Shown: positions 1-13,278, counted from the stretch's first letter. The stretch is DNA of 64,000 nucleotides from Astropecten irregularis (GCA_963971285.1 OZ020250.1:16228499-16292498); one strand, 5' to 3'. The notes: a model not told the origin generated them from the letters alone. A program made the numbers and translations.

Positions 1-1298
1 CTTTATCATTTTCATTTTTAGACAAATTGACCTTTATAATGCTTGATTATGAATCCTTTAACCCTAACCCACCTGTATACAGTGGAATGCCAATATAACG
101 AACACAGCTTCACTGAACATTTGGCTATACCAAACATCATCCTTAGCTCCCAATTTGTGTGTACAATACATACCCAATATGGTTCTTTAAATCACTATAA
201 TGAACAATCACAATAACAGACAAAATCTGTGCATCCCCCCATGTTAGTTATAGCGGTGTTCCACTGTACCACACATGGTGTTTTTTCCAATGCTAAGTGT
301 GGTATCCTGAAATACCACAATACCCCAGTGTGGTTTGTGTGGTAATGCATGGTTTATGATCCAGTTCTCCCTGTGGAGACTGTGGTAATGTGTGGTAAGC
401 AGCACTTGTTTTGTGTGGTAAACTTGTGTAGAGGGTTAGGCCTATATTATTCATGGTTGTTTCATTCAGATAAGAATGAAACTGATGCCTGCATCTCAAA
501 AAGTGGAGAACAGAGTTCATTGGGAGAACTAATGAAGTATAATAGAATGGCATAAGTTTGTTAAAATGCCAAACATTGTCAACCTCCATATACAGTTACA
601 GACCACACCCAGCCGGGTGGAATGACCCACATTAATGGTTCCTCCAACAAAACCGTTGCCATGCTTACCAATTCATGTACAAAATATGAAAATCCCCACA
701 GATGCATTTACCCCCTGGGGGATGTATGCTACTTTGATAAGGTTGATTCAAGAAAAGGGGGGCGGGGGTACAACTGTCGGTTTTGCTTTTCAGGATTTTG
801 AGCGAAAGTGATCTCCGTATAAAGCCCCGACTCAAATAATACGCACTTTATAAATGTGCAGGGTTTGTTGCCCTTTTTGTGTCCGGAAAGGGGGGTGGCT
901 CAGGGGGTATTGAGTTTTCAGTCGCTCTGGGTGTGTCTGAAAAGCTGTCAGACAGGATGGTGGCACCAAAAGGGGCGAGAGTCTGTCATCCCTGATTGTC
1001 TTTCCTCGTCTCGTCAAATTGAGACTGGTTTTTCTCCTTTGGCCTTGGGATTACTGTACAGTCAAAGACCCTTAACCCTGCAATCCAACAACCAATATAA
1101 CGCTCGGAATTAGACCCTAATTCCTGCTGTGTAACTCGAACCGAACGTTTGGCCCCACTGCTCAAACATGACTGTGAGAAAAAAATCCAAACCCGGCAAA
1201 ATTGCCACTGTGAATATTTTTGTTTAACCTGTGGGCACAGTGTTTAATAAATCGCAGTCAAAAAGATTTCAAGGCCTACAAATGTTCCTAACGTGACC
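1..1298. other. Non-coding: downstream intron of the semaphorin-like gene
   Basis: Lies after the donor at 1989 on the minus strand. A TGTGGTA-rich stretch occupies 250-420. The next semaphorin exon was looked for and not found. Short ORFs here have no recognisable product. Confidence 0.5.
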
Positions 1299-1450
1299 TG
1301 GGGTCAAATTTCACCAAACTCTTCTTAACTAACTATCAATGGTAGGACTTTTGATGCATTGCATTCATGCGTGGGATAGGCCCCCTACAATGCGTTATCC
1401 TTCGTAACTCGAATTACGATCAATCGCAGGGCTTCTTAAAATCGACCCCA
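1299..1450. mobile_element. TGGGGTCAAATTTCACCAAA inverted-repeat element, copy 1 (152 bp)
   Basis: Ends TGGGGTCAAATTTC and, inverted, TGGGGTCGATTTTAAGAAG. The interior shares ACCAAACTC..CTAAC, ATGCATTGCAT and ACGATC.ATCGCAGGGC with the copy at 50.9 kb. Lies in intron 3 or downstream of the third semaphorin exon. Confidence 0.55.
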
Positions 1451-1989
1451 GAACTGGACTTTCCCTATTGGCTGCAGACGTTGACCAATCACAAGGCTCT
1501 GGATGATTCTCTATTTGATTTGAATTTCGTTATCTGCAATAGGGGTTAGGAGGGCCCGACATTTCAATTTCGGCAGCACCATTCTCCAGGGTCATATATA
1601 CTCATATTTAAGAAAAATAAATTCCCCTGACGAATTTTTCAGGGAGCTAAGAAATCACTAACCGTAAAGGAACTTGAACCTAAATCCACTGAAATACTAA
1701 ACCTGAGAACTACGACAGTCAACTAGATCAAATTTATTACATTTTCTGTTGCCATGGAGCTTTGTAAATGTTTGCGACTAAAAAACAATGTGCTCCGAAA
1801 CCCTGGGAAATGTTAGGTGCCCAGCCTGGGCATTAGGCCCCCTATATACAACAAAACTTTTACAACAGTGTCAAACCCAACCACCCAACACATACATGTA
1901 CAGAAATGAAAAAAAAAAAAAACAGAGATGGTATCTATTGGCGACGACCCCGACAGTGACCCCAAGTAATCCAAGTCCTATTCACTTAC

Positions 1990-2035
1990 CTGGATTATAG
2001 AGAGATTGGCCAGGCTTAATCTCACCAGCAAATCT
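1990..2035 (-). CDS. Semaphorin (class 5-like), third coding exon (46 nt): sema domain strand
   Basis: A 46-nt exon on the minus strand between a CTTTCCCCGCAG acceptor (AG at plus 2036-2037) and a CAG|GTAAGT donor at 1990/1989. Its first base completes Arg71 of the VGAR motif. The remaining 15 codons read DLLVRLSLANLSIIQ and end in phase 0. VGAR-DLLVRLSLANLSIIQ matches the class 5 pattern VGAR-(N)YLFRL.L..LSLIQ in length and in nearly all hydrophobic positions. The neighbouring AG two bases further on would break the frame, which fixes the acceptor. The next exon, expected to encode the A.EW...C...GK...C.NY segment, was not found in positions 1-1989, so the gene runs off the left edge. The 86 residues visible are only the N-terminus of a protein that is about 1,000 residues long in this class. 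Confidence 0.85.
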
Positions 2036-5000
2036 CTGCGGGGAAAGAAGAGAAGGGTACCAGTGAAATACATTAAAATCTGAATGAACCCGTTTATGAG
2101 AGGAGTACCAGTGAAATACATTAAAATCTGAATGAACCCCGTTTTTGAGTTCAACAAAAACGTCTGCCATTGCCTTGAACTCCACATAAAAAACACACAC
2201 AATTTTGGTATTGATTTTTGTTTTAGGGATTTTGGAGAAAAGTATGGAAATTGTTCTAAAAGCTTGCTGATTTTTTTAAAAGCTTCATTTTTAGCAGTAA
2301 TTTTTGGCAAACATATGGATGTGGGTGCTGCTATGTAAGTTAAAATAAACCTGTGGCAATACCAACCTAAGGGCAGATTTCACAGTGCTGTTTAAAACAT
2401 ACGATTTAATGCTTATTGCAGGCACTGGATGCAAGCCCTCAATGGAAGTGCAAAACATAAACTTCTTGCAAAGCTACAAAATAATTTTATAGGTCCCCCC
2501 ATACTCAAACTTTATATGGACACTTTATTTTAACCAAAATAGGCACAGAAAACTGCTAACTGTAAGCAGGGTTATAAAACTGCACTCCTCACAACATTTC
2601 TTAACTTAGCCTTCTGATTATGCAGGAAATATTGCTTGTCAAATTATTATGAAGCCAAAATGAACATTTTTTAATTAAATAAATTTGATAAAATTCACAA
2701 AATTTGGGGTTGTTAACTTGTGTCCGATGCAGTGAATTTCTCTTTTACTAGGGGGTAAGGCACATTGAAATACCATTTGAAGCAGCTTTACAAAAATTAG
2801 ACCAACGCATGAGAAATGACAAGAAAAACCAATAGTAAATAATTATGTCACAAAGTACAGCTGTTGATTCTTCAAAATGTGTCAAGAAAAAGTACAAGTG
2901 AAAAGTAAACATGCAGTCCATAGTTTGTTTTGTTGTTTTATTTTTTTTTTTCACTTCTAACAAACATGAAAAAAAAAAAAAAAAAATTATAACAGTTTGA
3001 ACTGAGTTTGTTTGTGACAACGGAAAGCATGTTTTCCCCTGGAGTGTTCTAATAGTGCAATCCACTTTTTTGACTGGGGGCAGACGTTGTGGAGTCGTTA
3101 CATGCGTCAGTCAATTAATTACACCTGTCAAAGTTTCAGGAACCCCTAGTTAGCCCACGTTAAATGGCAATATTGCAACCCCCCTTTTAAAGACATGCTT
3201 TTCTTTGATCGTTAATTGTCGTTGATTTTTTTGCGGCCGACCCGGGGGATCCGTTGAACAAAGGATGCTTCCTCGCTACAGTAATCTTGTGCAAGAGGAA
3301 AGGAAATGGCCAATATTTATTCGTAGGAGTCAAAAAGAAAATTAATTTATAGGCTTTTTTTTTCTTCGATCAAAAGCCTATATACTATGGTAATTGTTGA
3401 CAGTGAATGGTGGTTATAGCATACAAAAAACAGAAATAAGAGTGACGGATGTTGTTTGGAAGGCAAAAATAAATGAAGGTTTAGTTTTGAGCAATAAGCA
3501 CAGAGGTAATGAAGAGGATTTTAATGGATTTTGTACAATGTAGACAGGTTTCATTAATGGGAGATTGATGTATATTAAAGGTCCCACCGGTACATTGTGT
3601 GCCGGGCGTGTCGTCTGGCAAAGTACACAAGTGATTGTGAAGCACATAATTATCCCTGGACAATATTCAACAAGACAAAAACATGTATAGGCCCATAACT
3701 AATAACGCTGCGTCTCTGGCAAATTTGGGGGGTAAAAAAGGAAATTATGAGAATAAATTGGACTTATTGTAGGAATTGCAGCTTGCAATATCTCATTCTG
3801 ACAATCATAAGGTTAAACAACAACAGTGAGTAGACCCAGCAACTTCTTTGTGATCAAAATTGCTGAACTCCAATCTGAATTTGTTTGTCATTTATTAATT
3901 GTATCAGATATTGAACACATTTCCATAAAGGTCACAGGACTGTACTCATACTTTGTCTGATCAAACATGTACATGAAATAATAAACCTGAGGAAATTTGA
4001 GCTCAATCGTACATCTGAGTCACAAGAAGGCAAAAACCTGACTCGATTTTTCTTATAAAACATGAAGAATAGTTTACTTAATGTTTGTTCCAAAAATCGT
4101 TCGGACGAACGATCTTTGGAAAAGACACTAAATCTTGATTTGCTTGAAAACCCCAGCATCTGATGATCCAAGATTTCCCATGGTAACTGTTTGCGCTGGT
4201 TATGAACTGTTGAGTCCATTTTCTGTCTCAAACTCAATAATTTTGAGGTTTTTTTAAATTCAATATAGGATTTTTGCAAATCCTATATGCTCCCTAGTTT
4301 AAGCTTCAGACTGCACTTTTGAACCAGACATTTTTCAGAGTAAACGCTAAAACATTGGCATCATTTCCAGAGCAACCTAACCAGACTCTTGTGGGCGCTG
4401 ACCACTTTTTTTGGACTGTGTGGCATTCTTTGAAAAGAATTTGAAATTGCCTCTTAAAAACGTCCATCAAAATTAGAGCAATGCCGTCCTAGTCCTGATT
4501 ACCTCATAATCTAACATGTACAGTGGGTCCAGTGTTTGGAATTTCCACGCAGTGATCTAGACTTCAAAAACCAGTTTGTATGTTTTGGCCCATAATCCTA
4601 AAACAAAATTGCTCTAAGCCGTATTTTTGTGAGCGTCCACGTTGGTGGTGAGTGAAACTTTGAACAAAAAGTTCATTGTGTATTGTGCAAAAGCCAGCAA
4701 ACCAGGATTAGCTGTTAAAATGGCCATAAATACTACTTCATATAATTTCTGACTGTGTACTGCCAAATTGTGGCTGACCACAGAAGTGCGGTCAGACGGT
4801 CAAATTGTAAGGATCTATGTTTTGACCGTTTATAGTTCTCCGGCCCTCAACACCTTGGCAGCTGACCATTAGATGCGGGTACCAAGTCTCAGATCTTGGG
4901 CAACTTTAATCTCGCATTAAATTCCAAAATGGCATTGCCTCCAACCTTTCCCTCTTGCGACTCGCACAAAATGAACAAAACAACTATTACACAAGCACTT

Positions 5001-6154
5001 TAAGATTCAAACTTTCACACAAACACTTGAAAGGTTCAAACCACAGACAATAATCAGCCTGACATTTGTGTATATAAAGATTTTGACTGTTTTGTACAAG
5101 AGAATTCTTCAAGAGTTAAGGTCATAACTCGTTAAGGTCGGTAGGATTTGTATTCCTTACACATTTTCAGGATTTCATTCCTTGCTTATTTACCCATTGC
5201 TTGTCATCCCACACCTTGCCAAGAATATGTCATAACAAAACGTCCCACCAAGGAACAAATGAGGTCGTGAAGCCATGACAGGTGCACTGCACACATATCT
5301 GCCACACCCCTCACCACTCAACCCCAGGGTAAGCCAAACAGGATTTTTCAAACAAACTTCCCCCTGGCCTTTTGGTCTAATACAACCAGATGATTTCCTC
5401 ATAAACTCCCATGGAATGTCTGTTTTATACATACATACTTCTAAAATCCGAGCAATATCTGTTTATTTCTCAAATCTGCCGACAGATTATTAAAGAAGTT
5501 TCCTACGCAGCCAGAAGACTGCGATGGAGCTAGAAATTGTTTTCTGTATTTTAATTGGATTGGCAGAATCTAAGAAAGTAATCATCAAATTTATTTCCAT
5601 TTGTCCCAGTTAAAATGCAAAGCCAGGAATTGTGGGGAAATTACTGGTTCCTTCAAAAATAATTCCAACCCTTAAAATGAACTTTTCTGTTATAATTTCA
5701 TCTCTTTTTATTTCTAATCACTGAAATGACAGACTTGAAAAGAATTCAAAAAGACTTAAAACACCTTCCTCAACTTGAAGAAATTCAAACTCAATTTATT
5801 TTCATGATTAAAATTTGATCACAAAGCCTTCAAAACCACTGAAGTTGAAACTCGTCAAGGTTGCATATAAAAAATATTTTTACAGACTACCCGACTGTAA
5901 AGTGCTGCTTTTGAAAAAGCTGGAATTTGTCAATTCTATATAATAGGGGAAAAAATCTATTGTGCCCCAAAATGCTTAACTTCCACAAATCCATGAAAAA
6001 AGGGCATGCGCTAAAGTTCTGACATCTTTGTTCATTAGATGAATACTTATGTGTATACAAACCAGTTGGGGGCTTATTTTGTACCTCCAAAAGCTAAATG
6101 TGGTTTTATTTAACCCCTCAAAAAGGACAGAACGAAAGAAATGAGGACACTTAC
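2036..6154 (-). other. Intron 2 of the semaphorin-like gene (about 4.1 kb)
   Basis: Phase-2 intron between exons at 6257-6155 and 2035-1990. It has no recognised gene. Contents seen: an imperfect direct duplication with period 48 bp at 2059-2140, and a T-rich run (2937-2951) facing an A run (2970-2986) that could fold into a hairpin. The rest is AT-rich unique-looking sequence. Confidence 0.75.
2059..2140. repeat. Direct duplication with 48-bp period
   Basis: ACCAGTGAAATACATTAAAA followed by TCTGAATGAACCC occurs at 2059 and again at 2107, just upstream of the third semaphorin exon on the minus strand. Confidence 0.7.
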
Positions 6155-6257
6155 CTGGCGCCAACGATGAGTTCATTAGAGTTACTGTCAATAACTAGCT
6201 GGGAATAGTCAGAAACACCTTTCATGCTGAACAAATGCAGACTGGACTTCTGTAACT
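6155..6257 (-). CDS. Semaphorin (class 5-like), second coding exon: start of sema domain
   Basis: A 103-nt internal exon on the minus strand. It is bounded by a polypyrimidine/CACAG acceptor (AG at plus 6258-6259) and a CAG|GTAAGT donor at 6155/6154. It completes codon 37 (Glu), encodes residues 38-70, and starts codon 71, with no in-frame stop. The product reads LQKSSLHLFSMKGVSDYSQL followed by VIDSNSNELIVGA. The D-Y/F-S-Q-L ... D ... E-L-I-V-G-A-R pattern is the first blade of the sema beta-propeller; the spacing between DYSQL and the VGAR motif matches class 5 semaphorins as I know them. It lies about 44.9 kb downstream of the first coding exon and 4.1 kb upstream of the next. The splice sites and phase agreement on both sides make this very likely a real exon. 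Confidence 0.85.
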
Positions 6258-6259
6258 CT

Positions 6260-8088
6260 GTGGAAAAAAAAAAAGAATCGACAATGAAAACCAAATTAAT
6301 ACAAAACGATATAACCCACCGATGAAATATGCCTATTATAGCTACTCACTAGTTTGAACTGAACTGTCCCAGTTATGACATTAAATCATAATACCGGAAT
6401 GTGGAATCACTAGATTAAACAACTTGAGATTTCAAAAAAACTGCATTGGAAGTTTCTGAACCATTTTGGCCCAAAATTTAGGGTTGGGGGGGGGGGGGGG
6501 AGTGGGGTTTGTGCTAACTGCTAAACTCCCTGAGATTCTGTAATGTAACAGGTTTTTTTTAAATACCACAATAAAATGAGTCAATTGCACAATACAGCAG
6601 GTGGTTGACGTGCATGCACCGTAGAGAACAAGACGTATTAACGCCGTTTCTTTCTAGCCTAAATACCCCGAGTTATTCAGTAGGTATGGGGCTCCAGAAT
6701 TGAGCCCTCCATTGTTGCCTTGTTGCCTTGTTCAAGCTCGTCGGCGGTGCCTTCCATCATCCTCTTGTGGGCCGTTTGACCACAGTTAACCCCCAGACTG
6801 ACCCTATAGTCTAAAGGAATAACCAACCCTTAGGCATACGAGCCCGATGGTATATGATGGAACGAAACAGGGAGAATCCATTCTCATTGTAGGATCATGA
6901 ACTAACCAACACTCCAACAAGCCTAAGTGTCAAATCCATTATTACCTGCCATCCATAGGCTACACACACAAAACTCCAGCAGAAAACACCAATTCCGCAA
7001 TATCTCGCCAACAATGAGAAGGAAAACAAAAGGAAACAAAAAAACCACTTCCAGACAATCACTTTAGTCAATAAAATTTGCAAATTGAAGAGAGGGGATG
7101 GTGGGATTAAAAAAATTCCACGTGCGGCTGAAAGAGACGGGTCTTATTGAGCGTGGAGCCGACAATGAAACAAAATCAAATTTGCTCAGTGATCAAAATT
7201 CCAACCTCTTAAAGACTTTTGTGTGTGTGTGTTATTTTCCAGAATGCCCGTGGTGTAATCTGCAGCCGTACGCTCCAGGCAGGATCCAGCGAAGTAGACC
7301 CTTCGTCTGATGGATAATGACAGATCAAGAATACCCAACGCCGACAATCAAAATTCCTTTCCCGATTGTTCGCGACAATCGGTTTCGGAAAAATAAATCA
7401 GGAATTTAAAAGAAAAATTCAAACCACTGTCCTTTCCCACCCTCCCCCTCTCGCATTCCCACATATATCTCCGATTACATCACTGGAGTTTAAATTTAGA
7501 TTCGTACGAAAAACAAAATTTCCATTTAACCGAAGAGCGATGAATAATGCTCAATAAATGTTTTCAGACTGAATTTGAGCAATCGATCAATCGATGTAGA
7601 AACTATATTTTCTGTACAGCTTGGTAAGCATGTGTTTGTGTTCAAGTTCAAGTATAGATGTGGGTATTAAACTTATCATTCTAAATTGCAGTGGATTTTT
7701 TCTATTTCAACATTTTTCAAGTATACTGCAACAAAAAGGAAAACAACTTTTCAAGCAAATTATACAGCTGGTAATGAAACAAAACTCTGATTCCTTTCAG
7801 AAACAGCTGAGTAATTTGACAGTGAGCACAGAACAGTTTTGTGACTTCTAGTGGGGTTCTACTGTAGTTACTTAAATCCCCTCAAGACAAAGTGAAGTCC
7901 GCTAAGGTTTTATAAACAATTTCAATAGTATCGGTGCATGGTAGAAAATTGTTCTTAATACCATTAATAATTATGTGGGTTTTTTTTTTTAATTGTATCT
8001 CAATATCAACCCAAATCTGGTCAAAATCTATTCAAAAAATGAAATATCGGTAAGCAAAATAATTTTTTTAAATGACACTTCTTCTGAC
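6260..8088. other. Intron 1 sequence without recognised features
   Basis: AT-rich, with a G15 tract at 6486-6500. Short ORFs at 6895-7851 show no domain or motif. Confidence 0.5.
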
Positions 8089-8354
8089 CTGAGCCAATTT
8101 CATGGTTCTGTCTGCTTACTGTAAGTGTAGAATCTGTGCTTACGTAAGCAGACAAATCAATGCTTATGAGATCATATCTCATGGATTAGCAAGGAATTTT
8201 CAGTTCTGCGTGTGCATGCTGCATAGTTTGTGTAACTAAGAATAAGTCTCTTACTCGGCTAGCATAGAATCGACGCTAACCCTATACAAAGCACAGAATG
8301 AGGATTATAAGTGCATAATTCACCGGTAAGCATAACCATGAAATTGGGCCCAGG
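8089..8354. mobile_element. CCAATTTCATGGTT inverted-repeat element with GCTTAC arms
   Basis: Left end CTGAGCCAATTTCATGGTTC, right end reverse complement CCTGGGCCCAATTTCATGGTT, each followed by a TGCTTAC word. About 266 bp. Part of its left half recurs at 62251-62340. Confidence 0.55.
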
Positions 8355-8932
8355 TCAAATAGTTCTGCAAGTCTACCGTATCAGCATTTTAAAAATTTCT
8401 CTTTTAACAATTCTGACGACTAAAATTGAGATGAACCTTGACACAATTTCAAAACAGTTTGATGAATTTAATTATTCTCTGCAAATTGGAGTCAACCCCT
8501 TGCCTTTTGTGGTCTGCCATATTGGACTATTACAGATAATATGGCCGGAGTTTATAGGTGTGGCAATATCCCACGCACAAATTGACGAGAAATAACAGAA
8601 TTACGTGAACCAAGGGCACGTTTGTGAACCAAGGGCACGTTTGTTTAACACTCAAGATCACAAATCCTACTGATCCGGATCCCATTTTAGCGTACCCAGC
8701 ATGGGACGTGGATCCATACATCTGGGATCCTGTGCATTAAACAAACAGGCCCCAAGCATAAATTCAATAGCACATCAAATCACAAGCAGGTTTCCCATTT
8801 CAAAATATTTTTATGAAAACCGCCAAAAACAACAACAAAATGCTTGTCTGACATTTTGATACCCAACCCTAAGCATGTCTTAAAGAGGCACTGATTGATT
8901 GATGTTAGACAGATTTTGATAGAAAAAATATT

Positions 8933-9055
8933 ATAACTCAGTTGGTAAGAGTGGTGGTCTGGTATTTCAGAGGTTGTTGGTTCGAATCCTGCTCCAGTCA
9001 ATTTTTCTTTGTACTCTTTACAATGACTTTAACCAGTCAGTTTCCCTTGTGGTTA
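8933..9055 (+). mobile_element. tRNA-derived SINE, copy 1
   Basis: The head has a D-arm/box A remnant (CAGTTGGTAAGAGTGG) and a T-arm/box B (GGTTCGAATCC) with the acceptor remnant CTCCAGTCA. After the head the sequence CAATTTTTCTTTGT...TGACTTTAA...CAGTTTCCCTTGTGGTT matches the copy at 18093, so the repeat includes a shared non-tRNA body. The 5' end of the head is degraded compared with the other copy. Confidence 0.7.
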
Positions 9056-10458
9056 TTGGATGGGTAAAACTATAAAGTTCAAAACCTCAAATTGAGCCTT
9101 CATTTGATTCTTCATTGACAAAATGGTACATAATTAATTCATCAAAAACAAATTGAACCCTTGACCTATACTATAGCCTTTCAATTCAGACGGCAATAAA
9201 ACCAAATTTCATACGAATGAAAGTGCTCAAAAATGTAAAAAAATCTGCCCTTTTTTATAATTTGTGATTACCTGTACTCAAACATACCACTTTGAAATTT
9301 GATAAATTTAAGGGAAAAAATCACTTTCCCCAAGAGGCAATGCATCTTTACGTACATGTATTGCAATCACTTAATATCGACAAAAGATGAAAATATTTGG
9401 CAAATTTTCAGCAATAACATGTTTTCCAAGAGATTTGCAGAATTATTTCTTGACGACATCCATTCCTGGGATTCCTGTCATTGTTTTGCCATGTTTGTTT
9501 GTACATGATTGTTACCACGGCCTACCAAAAACATGCAATGCACAAATTTATTTCTCAAAGCCCAGGACTCATATTTGTATAAATTGTAAGCTTGGAAATG
9601 GGTGTGGATACATTCAAACGCAGACTAAATCGGAATTTGCGTCACCAGGTGGAGTGACGCTAAACCGATGTGACACGAATTGAATCCATTCCTTTCAGTC
9701 ACCGTATATCTCCAATCTGACACGGACTAGAGGTATTTCTACTAATAATAGGTCCAGCCAGAGCACTTTTGATAGAAACCGTAGCGGGCGAAACGTCGCA
9801 AACTACCAATGGAATGTATATAATGCATGCTTTTCACTGTATACGTCTATTTTTCTCATTTAGTAAATCTATTTGTATATATGCACAGATTTTTTTCTTC
9901 TGATAAACTCAGTCAATGGGTATTAAATCTATTTTTTTTTCAAAAAGATGAAAATTTGTTTTTGCATTAGAGAAGCCTTGGACCAACATTCAGCAACGAC
10001 ATGTTTACACAATTAAGATGCCATAAGCACAGGAGGAAAATGTAACTGAATCATGCACCATATTACAGCATCTAGGTCTTTTTCAAAGCCAATTTGTCAA
10101 AACAAACATTGCCGAGGACAATCAATGATTTTACCATCTGATGATAGTCACCCGGAAGTTTTCCCGCTGAATATGTAAGGAATGTTTGTAATCAAATTTG
10201 ATACAAAAAGCCAGTATACTGCACTGCACGCAAACACAAAATACACCCACTCGTAAACATCAATTCTTAAATTCAATTGGAGATTCAAACACAGAGATAA
10301 AGCCGACAGGAAATTCTGTTTCCGCATTCATTTTGGGAGTTATTTTTGGGGAGTGATATAATCCTGTTCGCTGCGAATTTTTACCACGCATTTTTTTTAT
10401 GATTGGAATGAATGCTCTTATCAAGACTAAAATCTACCTTGAAGTAGCACACAACTGT
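9056..10458. other. Intron 1 sequence without recognised features
   Basis: AT-rich. Only short unrelated ORFs; a GGGCGAAACGTCGC word at 9785-9798 is reminiscent of the GATCGAAACGT repeat but too short to assign. Confidence 0.5.
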
Positions 10459-10700
10459 GACCAATTTCATGGAGCTGATTAAGCACAAAAATTTGCTTAA
10501 GCACCCAAAACCTTGGTAAATAAAACAGTTTGCCAGCGAAAACTCCTTGTGAATGTTGTGCTCAGCATACTATCTTTACATTTGCAAGTCAAAAGCAGTA
10601 AACATCACATGAAAATTCGGTTGGTAATCTAGTTTGATCAAGGAAGACTTATTCATACTTAAGCAAATGTTGTGCTTTAGCAGCTCTGTGAAATTTGCCT
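10459..10700. mobile_element. GGGGCCAATTTCATAGAGCTG inverted-repeat element, copy A
   Basis: The repeat opens CCAATTTCATGGAGCTGATT followed by AAGCACAAAAATTTGCTTAAG, and closes with the inverted counterpart AGCAGCTCTGTGAAATTTG. It matches copy B at 17.1 kb in the reverse orientation along its length. Confidence 0.65.
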
Positions 10701-10775
10701 TGGTAACATGGTTCTGGTCAAGCAAGAAATGACCAGTTTTCAATGGACTGACCAACTGGATCTTGTTTTTAATAA

Positions 10776-10850
10776 TGACTAATAGGAGGTCGTGGGTTCG
10801 AATCCCACCTGAGCCAGCACATGATATTATTCATGTGCACTCAAAAAGTA
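10776..10850 (+). repeat. SINE-like fragment with a tRNA T-arm
   Basis: The segment holds a perfect T-arm, GTGGG-TTCGAAT-CCCAC at 10792-10808, followed by CTGAGCCAGC. No D-arm is recognisable upstream and the body differs from the SINE at 8933. It is probably the 3' part of a tRNA head from another SINE family. Confidence 0.35.
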
Positions 10851-11574
10851 TGCAGTGCTGAACGTTGATGAATAATTTGTGTATAATTTGCACAATTTGA
10901 TCTTCGAGTACTGCAACTCCTAGATCCTGAAATTAGCCACACTCATGTCTGTTTCTGCTATGGAAAAGATGTACATTGGCCACACAAAATAGATGGAAAA
11001 CAAATTCTAAACCCAAACATTTTACATACAAATTATGGCTAATACTGCAAAAACAAATTCTTTTGTGACACAATAACAAAGCAACAAAGCACTAATAGGC
11101 CTACTTTGATGAATATTACAATAGAAATACAATATACAGAAACATAAAGATGCAGAACCAATAAATAACGATAGTTGTAGCCAAAATGGATCAAGTCCCT
11201 TCATCTGCCAATGAGCAGTAGGTCAATTGGAATGAATTTGAATTAATATGGGACAGTCCCTCAAAAGACAGGAATGCACTGCACCAAGGAGGAAGGACAT
11301 GTCCTCGATCGTCTGTGACTAGACTGGAGTGTGCCTGATCACAGAAGGCTTGCACTGAGGCATGCGTGAACAGTTCTGCACCACTGGTAGACTTTCCCAA
11401 AAGTCCGGGATCCGGTGCACACACCCATTGCCCTTCACAAAACACCACAAATCCCAGCTTTGGGCTCTAGTAGGTCTGTGAAAAGACAAGCATCGGCGAG
11501 CCCACTGTCAAGTTGTGGCATCCTTTTTGAAGACAGCACAAAGTATTATTTGTCATTGGTTCAGAATGTGAAGA

Positions 11575-11785
11575 TGATTCTGTTAGAAGCATGGTTCTTT
11601 TGGAAGCATGGTTCTTTTTAAGCATGGTTCTTTTAGAAGCATGGTTCTTTTATAGAAGCGCAATGTGGTTCTTTTAGAAGCATGGTTCTTTTATAGAAGC
11701 ACAAACGTGGTTCATTTTATAGAAGCACATTCTTTTATAGAAGTGCAATGTGGTTCTTTTAGAAGCATGGTTCTGTTAGAATCAT
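11575..11785. repeat. Tandem repeat of GAAGCATGGTTCTTTTA
   Basis: About ten irregular units of 17-36 bp with variants such as TTTTATAGAAGCGCAATGTG. Longer units combine the 17-mer with an added TATAGAAGCACAA block. Confidence 0.65.
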
Positions 11786-11965
11786 CTCTCAGATAAGTTA
11801 TTCACATTCATTCACATGGCAACATAAACCTCATTTAGTTATCAAACTTTGTATATTTCCATTGTTCCAAAAGACAACATGTGTCATGTCAATTTTTCAA
11901 CTTCATACCATCCAAATCACCTAAGTTGTCTCCGGTTTTTTTAAAGAATAAAGGGCTCCCTAAGT

Positions 11966-12080
11966 GTGCATTAATCCTAATTGCTAGGCAAAGCGTGATG
12001 TCACAATGCAAATTGCTATAAAAGTGATACCCACAACTCATCTTAAGATTAATCTTTGTGTTTGTTGAATTCCAGCCCCA
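11966..12080. repeat. Partial copy of the CAGGGGCCGATTTCACAAAGC element
   Basis: AATTGCTAGGCAAAGCGTGA, GTCACAATGCAAATTGCTAT and AACTCATCTTAAGATTAATC match the interior and right arm of the element at 12128; the left arm is missing. The two copies lie 48 bp apart in the same orientation. Confidence 0.5.
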
Positions 12081-12127
12081 AAGTCATAAATTGTTGAAAA
12101 TTCTGGGGGTTTTTTCTCTCCAGAGTC

Positions 12128-12282
12128 CAGGGGCCGATTTCACAAAGCAGTAAGATTGATCTTAACTGTGAATTCATCTTAATTGCTAAGCAACATGTGA
12201 TGTCACAATACAAATCACTATATGGTGATACTGAACAACTCATCTTAAGATTAATCTTAGTGCTTTGAGAAATCCAGTCCAG
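12128..12282. mobile_element. CAGGGGCCGATTTCACAAAGC inverted-repeat element (155 bp)
   Basis: Arms of about 38 bp: CAGGGGCCGATTTCACAAAG ... TAAGATTGATCTTAA, and at the other end the inverse with TAAGATTAATCTTAAG. A 5'-incomplete relative lies just upstream. Confidence 0.55.
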
Positions 12283-13278
12283 ATCATTTAAATGAAGATA
12301 ATATCTTAAGTTTGGACTTAACTGACCTGCCTAGTCCCTACACACTTTGTACTTCAAAGTCAGGCATACAGCTATCTTAGCATCTCTCTACCTTGGTGCT
12401 ATGCGGACTCATTAAGAACTGCTTTCACAAGTCCAAATCTCCATTATTAACTTTAGGCGGCAATTTTCTGTCTTTTCTCCCCCAACTTTAATTTGCAAGA
12501 ACACCAGGCTTTTTACCTCTGGGTTCACACAAGTACAACGCCGGAGCAGTGAACTACAGGATAAAGGCCCATGGCCTGTGGGCAAGGGTGGAAGGGTGGG
12601 ATTCTAGAAGCGGGGAGGTGGTTAGGTTCATAAGCAAGTCCGACAAGGCTAGTTAAGCCAACGTTAAGCGCAGTAAATCCCCCTCAATGGAAAGCACACT
12701 GCCTCGCTGTGTTATAACTTCTAATGCCACTGATGTATTTAAGCTTTGCGGCAAGCTAAACACGTCAAGATCATGTAGATCTCTGGTCGTGTGACAAAAA
12801 CCACATAATAAAGGAATATTGTATATCAATATCACCACTCTAATGCTTACTGGCTTTTCTTCATTGCCAATCCCACCATCACAGCTGTTCCAGAGGTGTT
12901 TTCCTTTTTAAAATCTATTACAGCTTTCTATGCTAATTAAAAGTTCCGTGTTTACAGTTCCTTGTGCAATTTTCCATATTCATCATTTGATTCATTAGTA
13001 AATTGCAGTTGTCTTTTTATTTTAAGTCATATTCCCTATGTAATCTTAAATTTCTCCTCATTTTATAACTGTAATTGGACCGCAATTTGGCCCTCGAGAG
13101 TGAAAAAAATACCGGTAAACCAAAATCTATCTATCTACAGGAAAAATGTGACACCATTGAAGTACCAGTTAACAAACCCAAAAATATGTGTGCACAAAAG
13201 CTGCCAAACTTTTATGGATTTTTGTGGAAAATCTTGAACTCATTTTATTTTGAGTACAAAATCAGTAGACTAACAAAT
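12283..13278. other. Intron 1 sequence between small elements and the LINE tail
   Basis: Nothing recognised. Composition shifts to AT-rich towards the LINE 3' end. Confidence 0.5.

Noticed and set aside
8780-9001. Minus-strand ORF starting MTGAGFEPTTSEIPDHHSYQL
   Set aside because: It is the antisense translation of the SINE's tRNA-like head, a well-known kind of false protein prediction.
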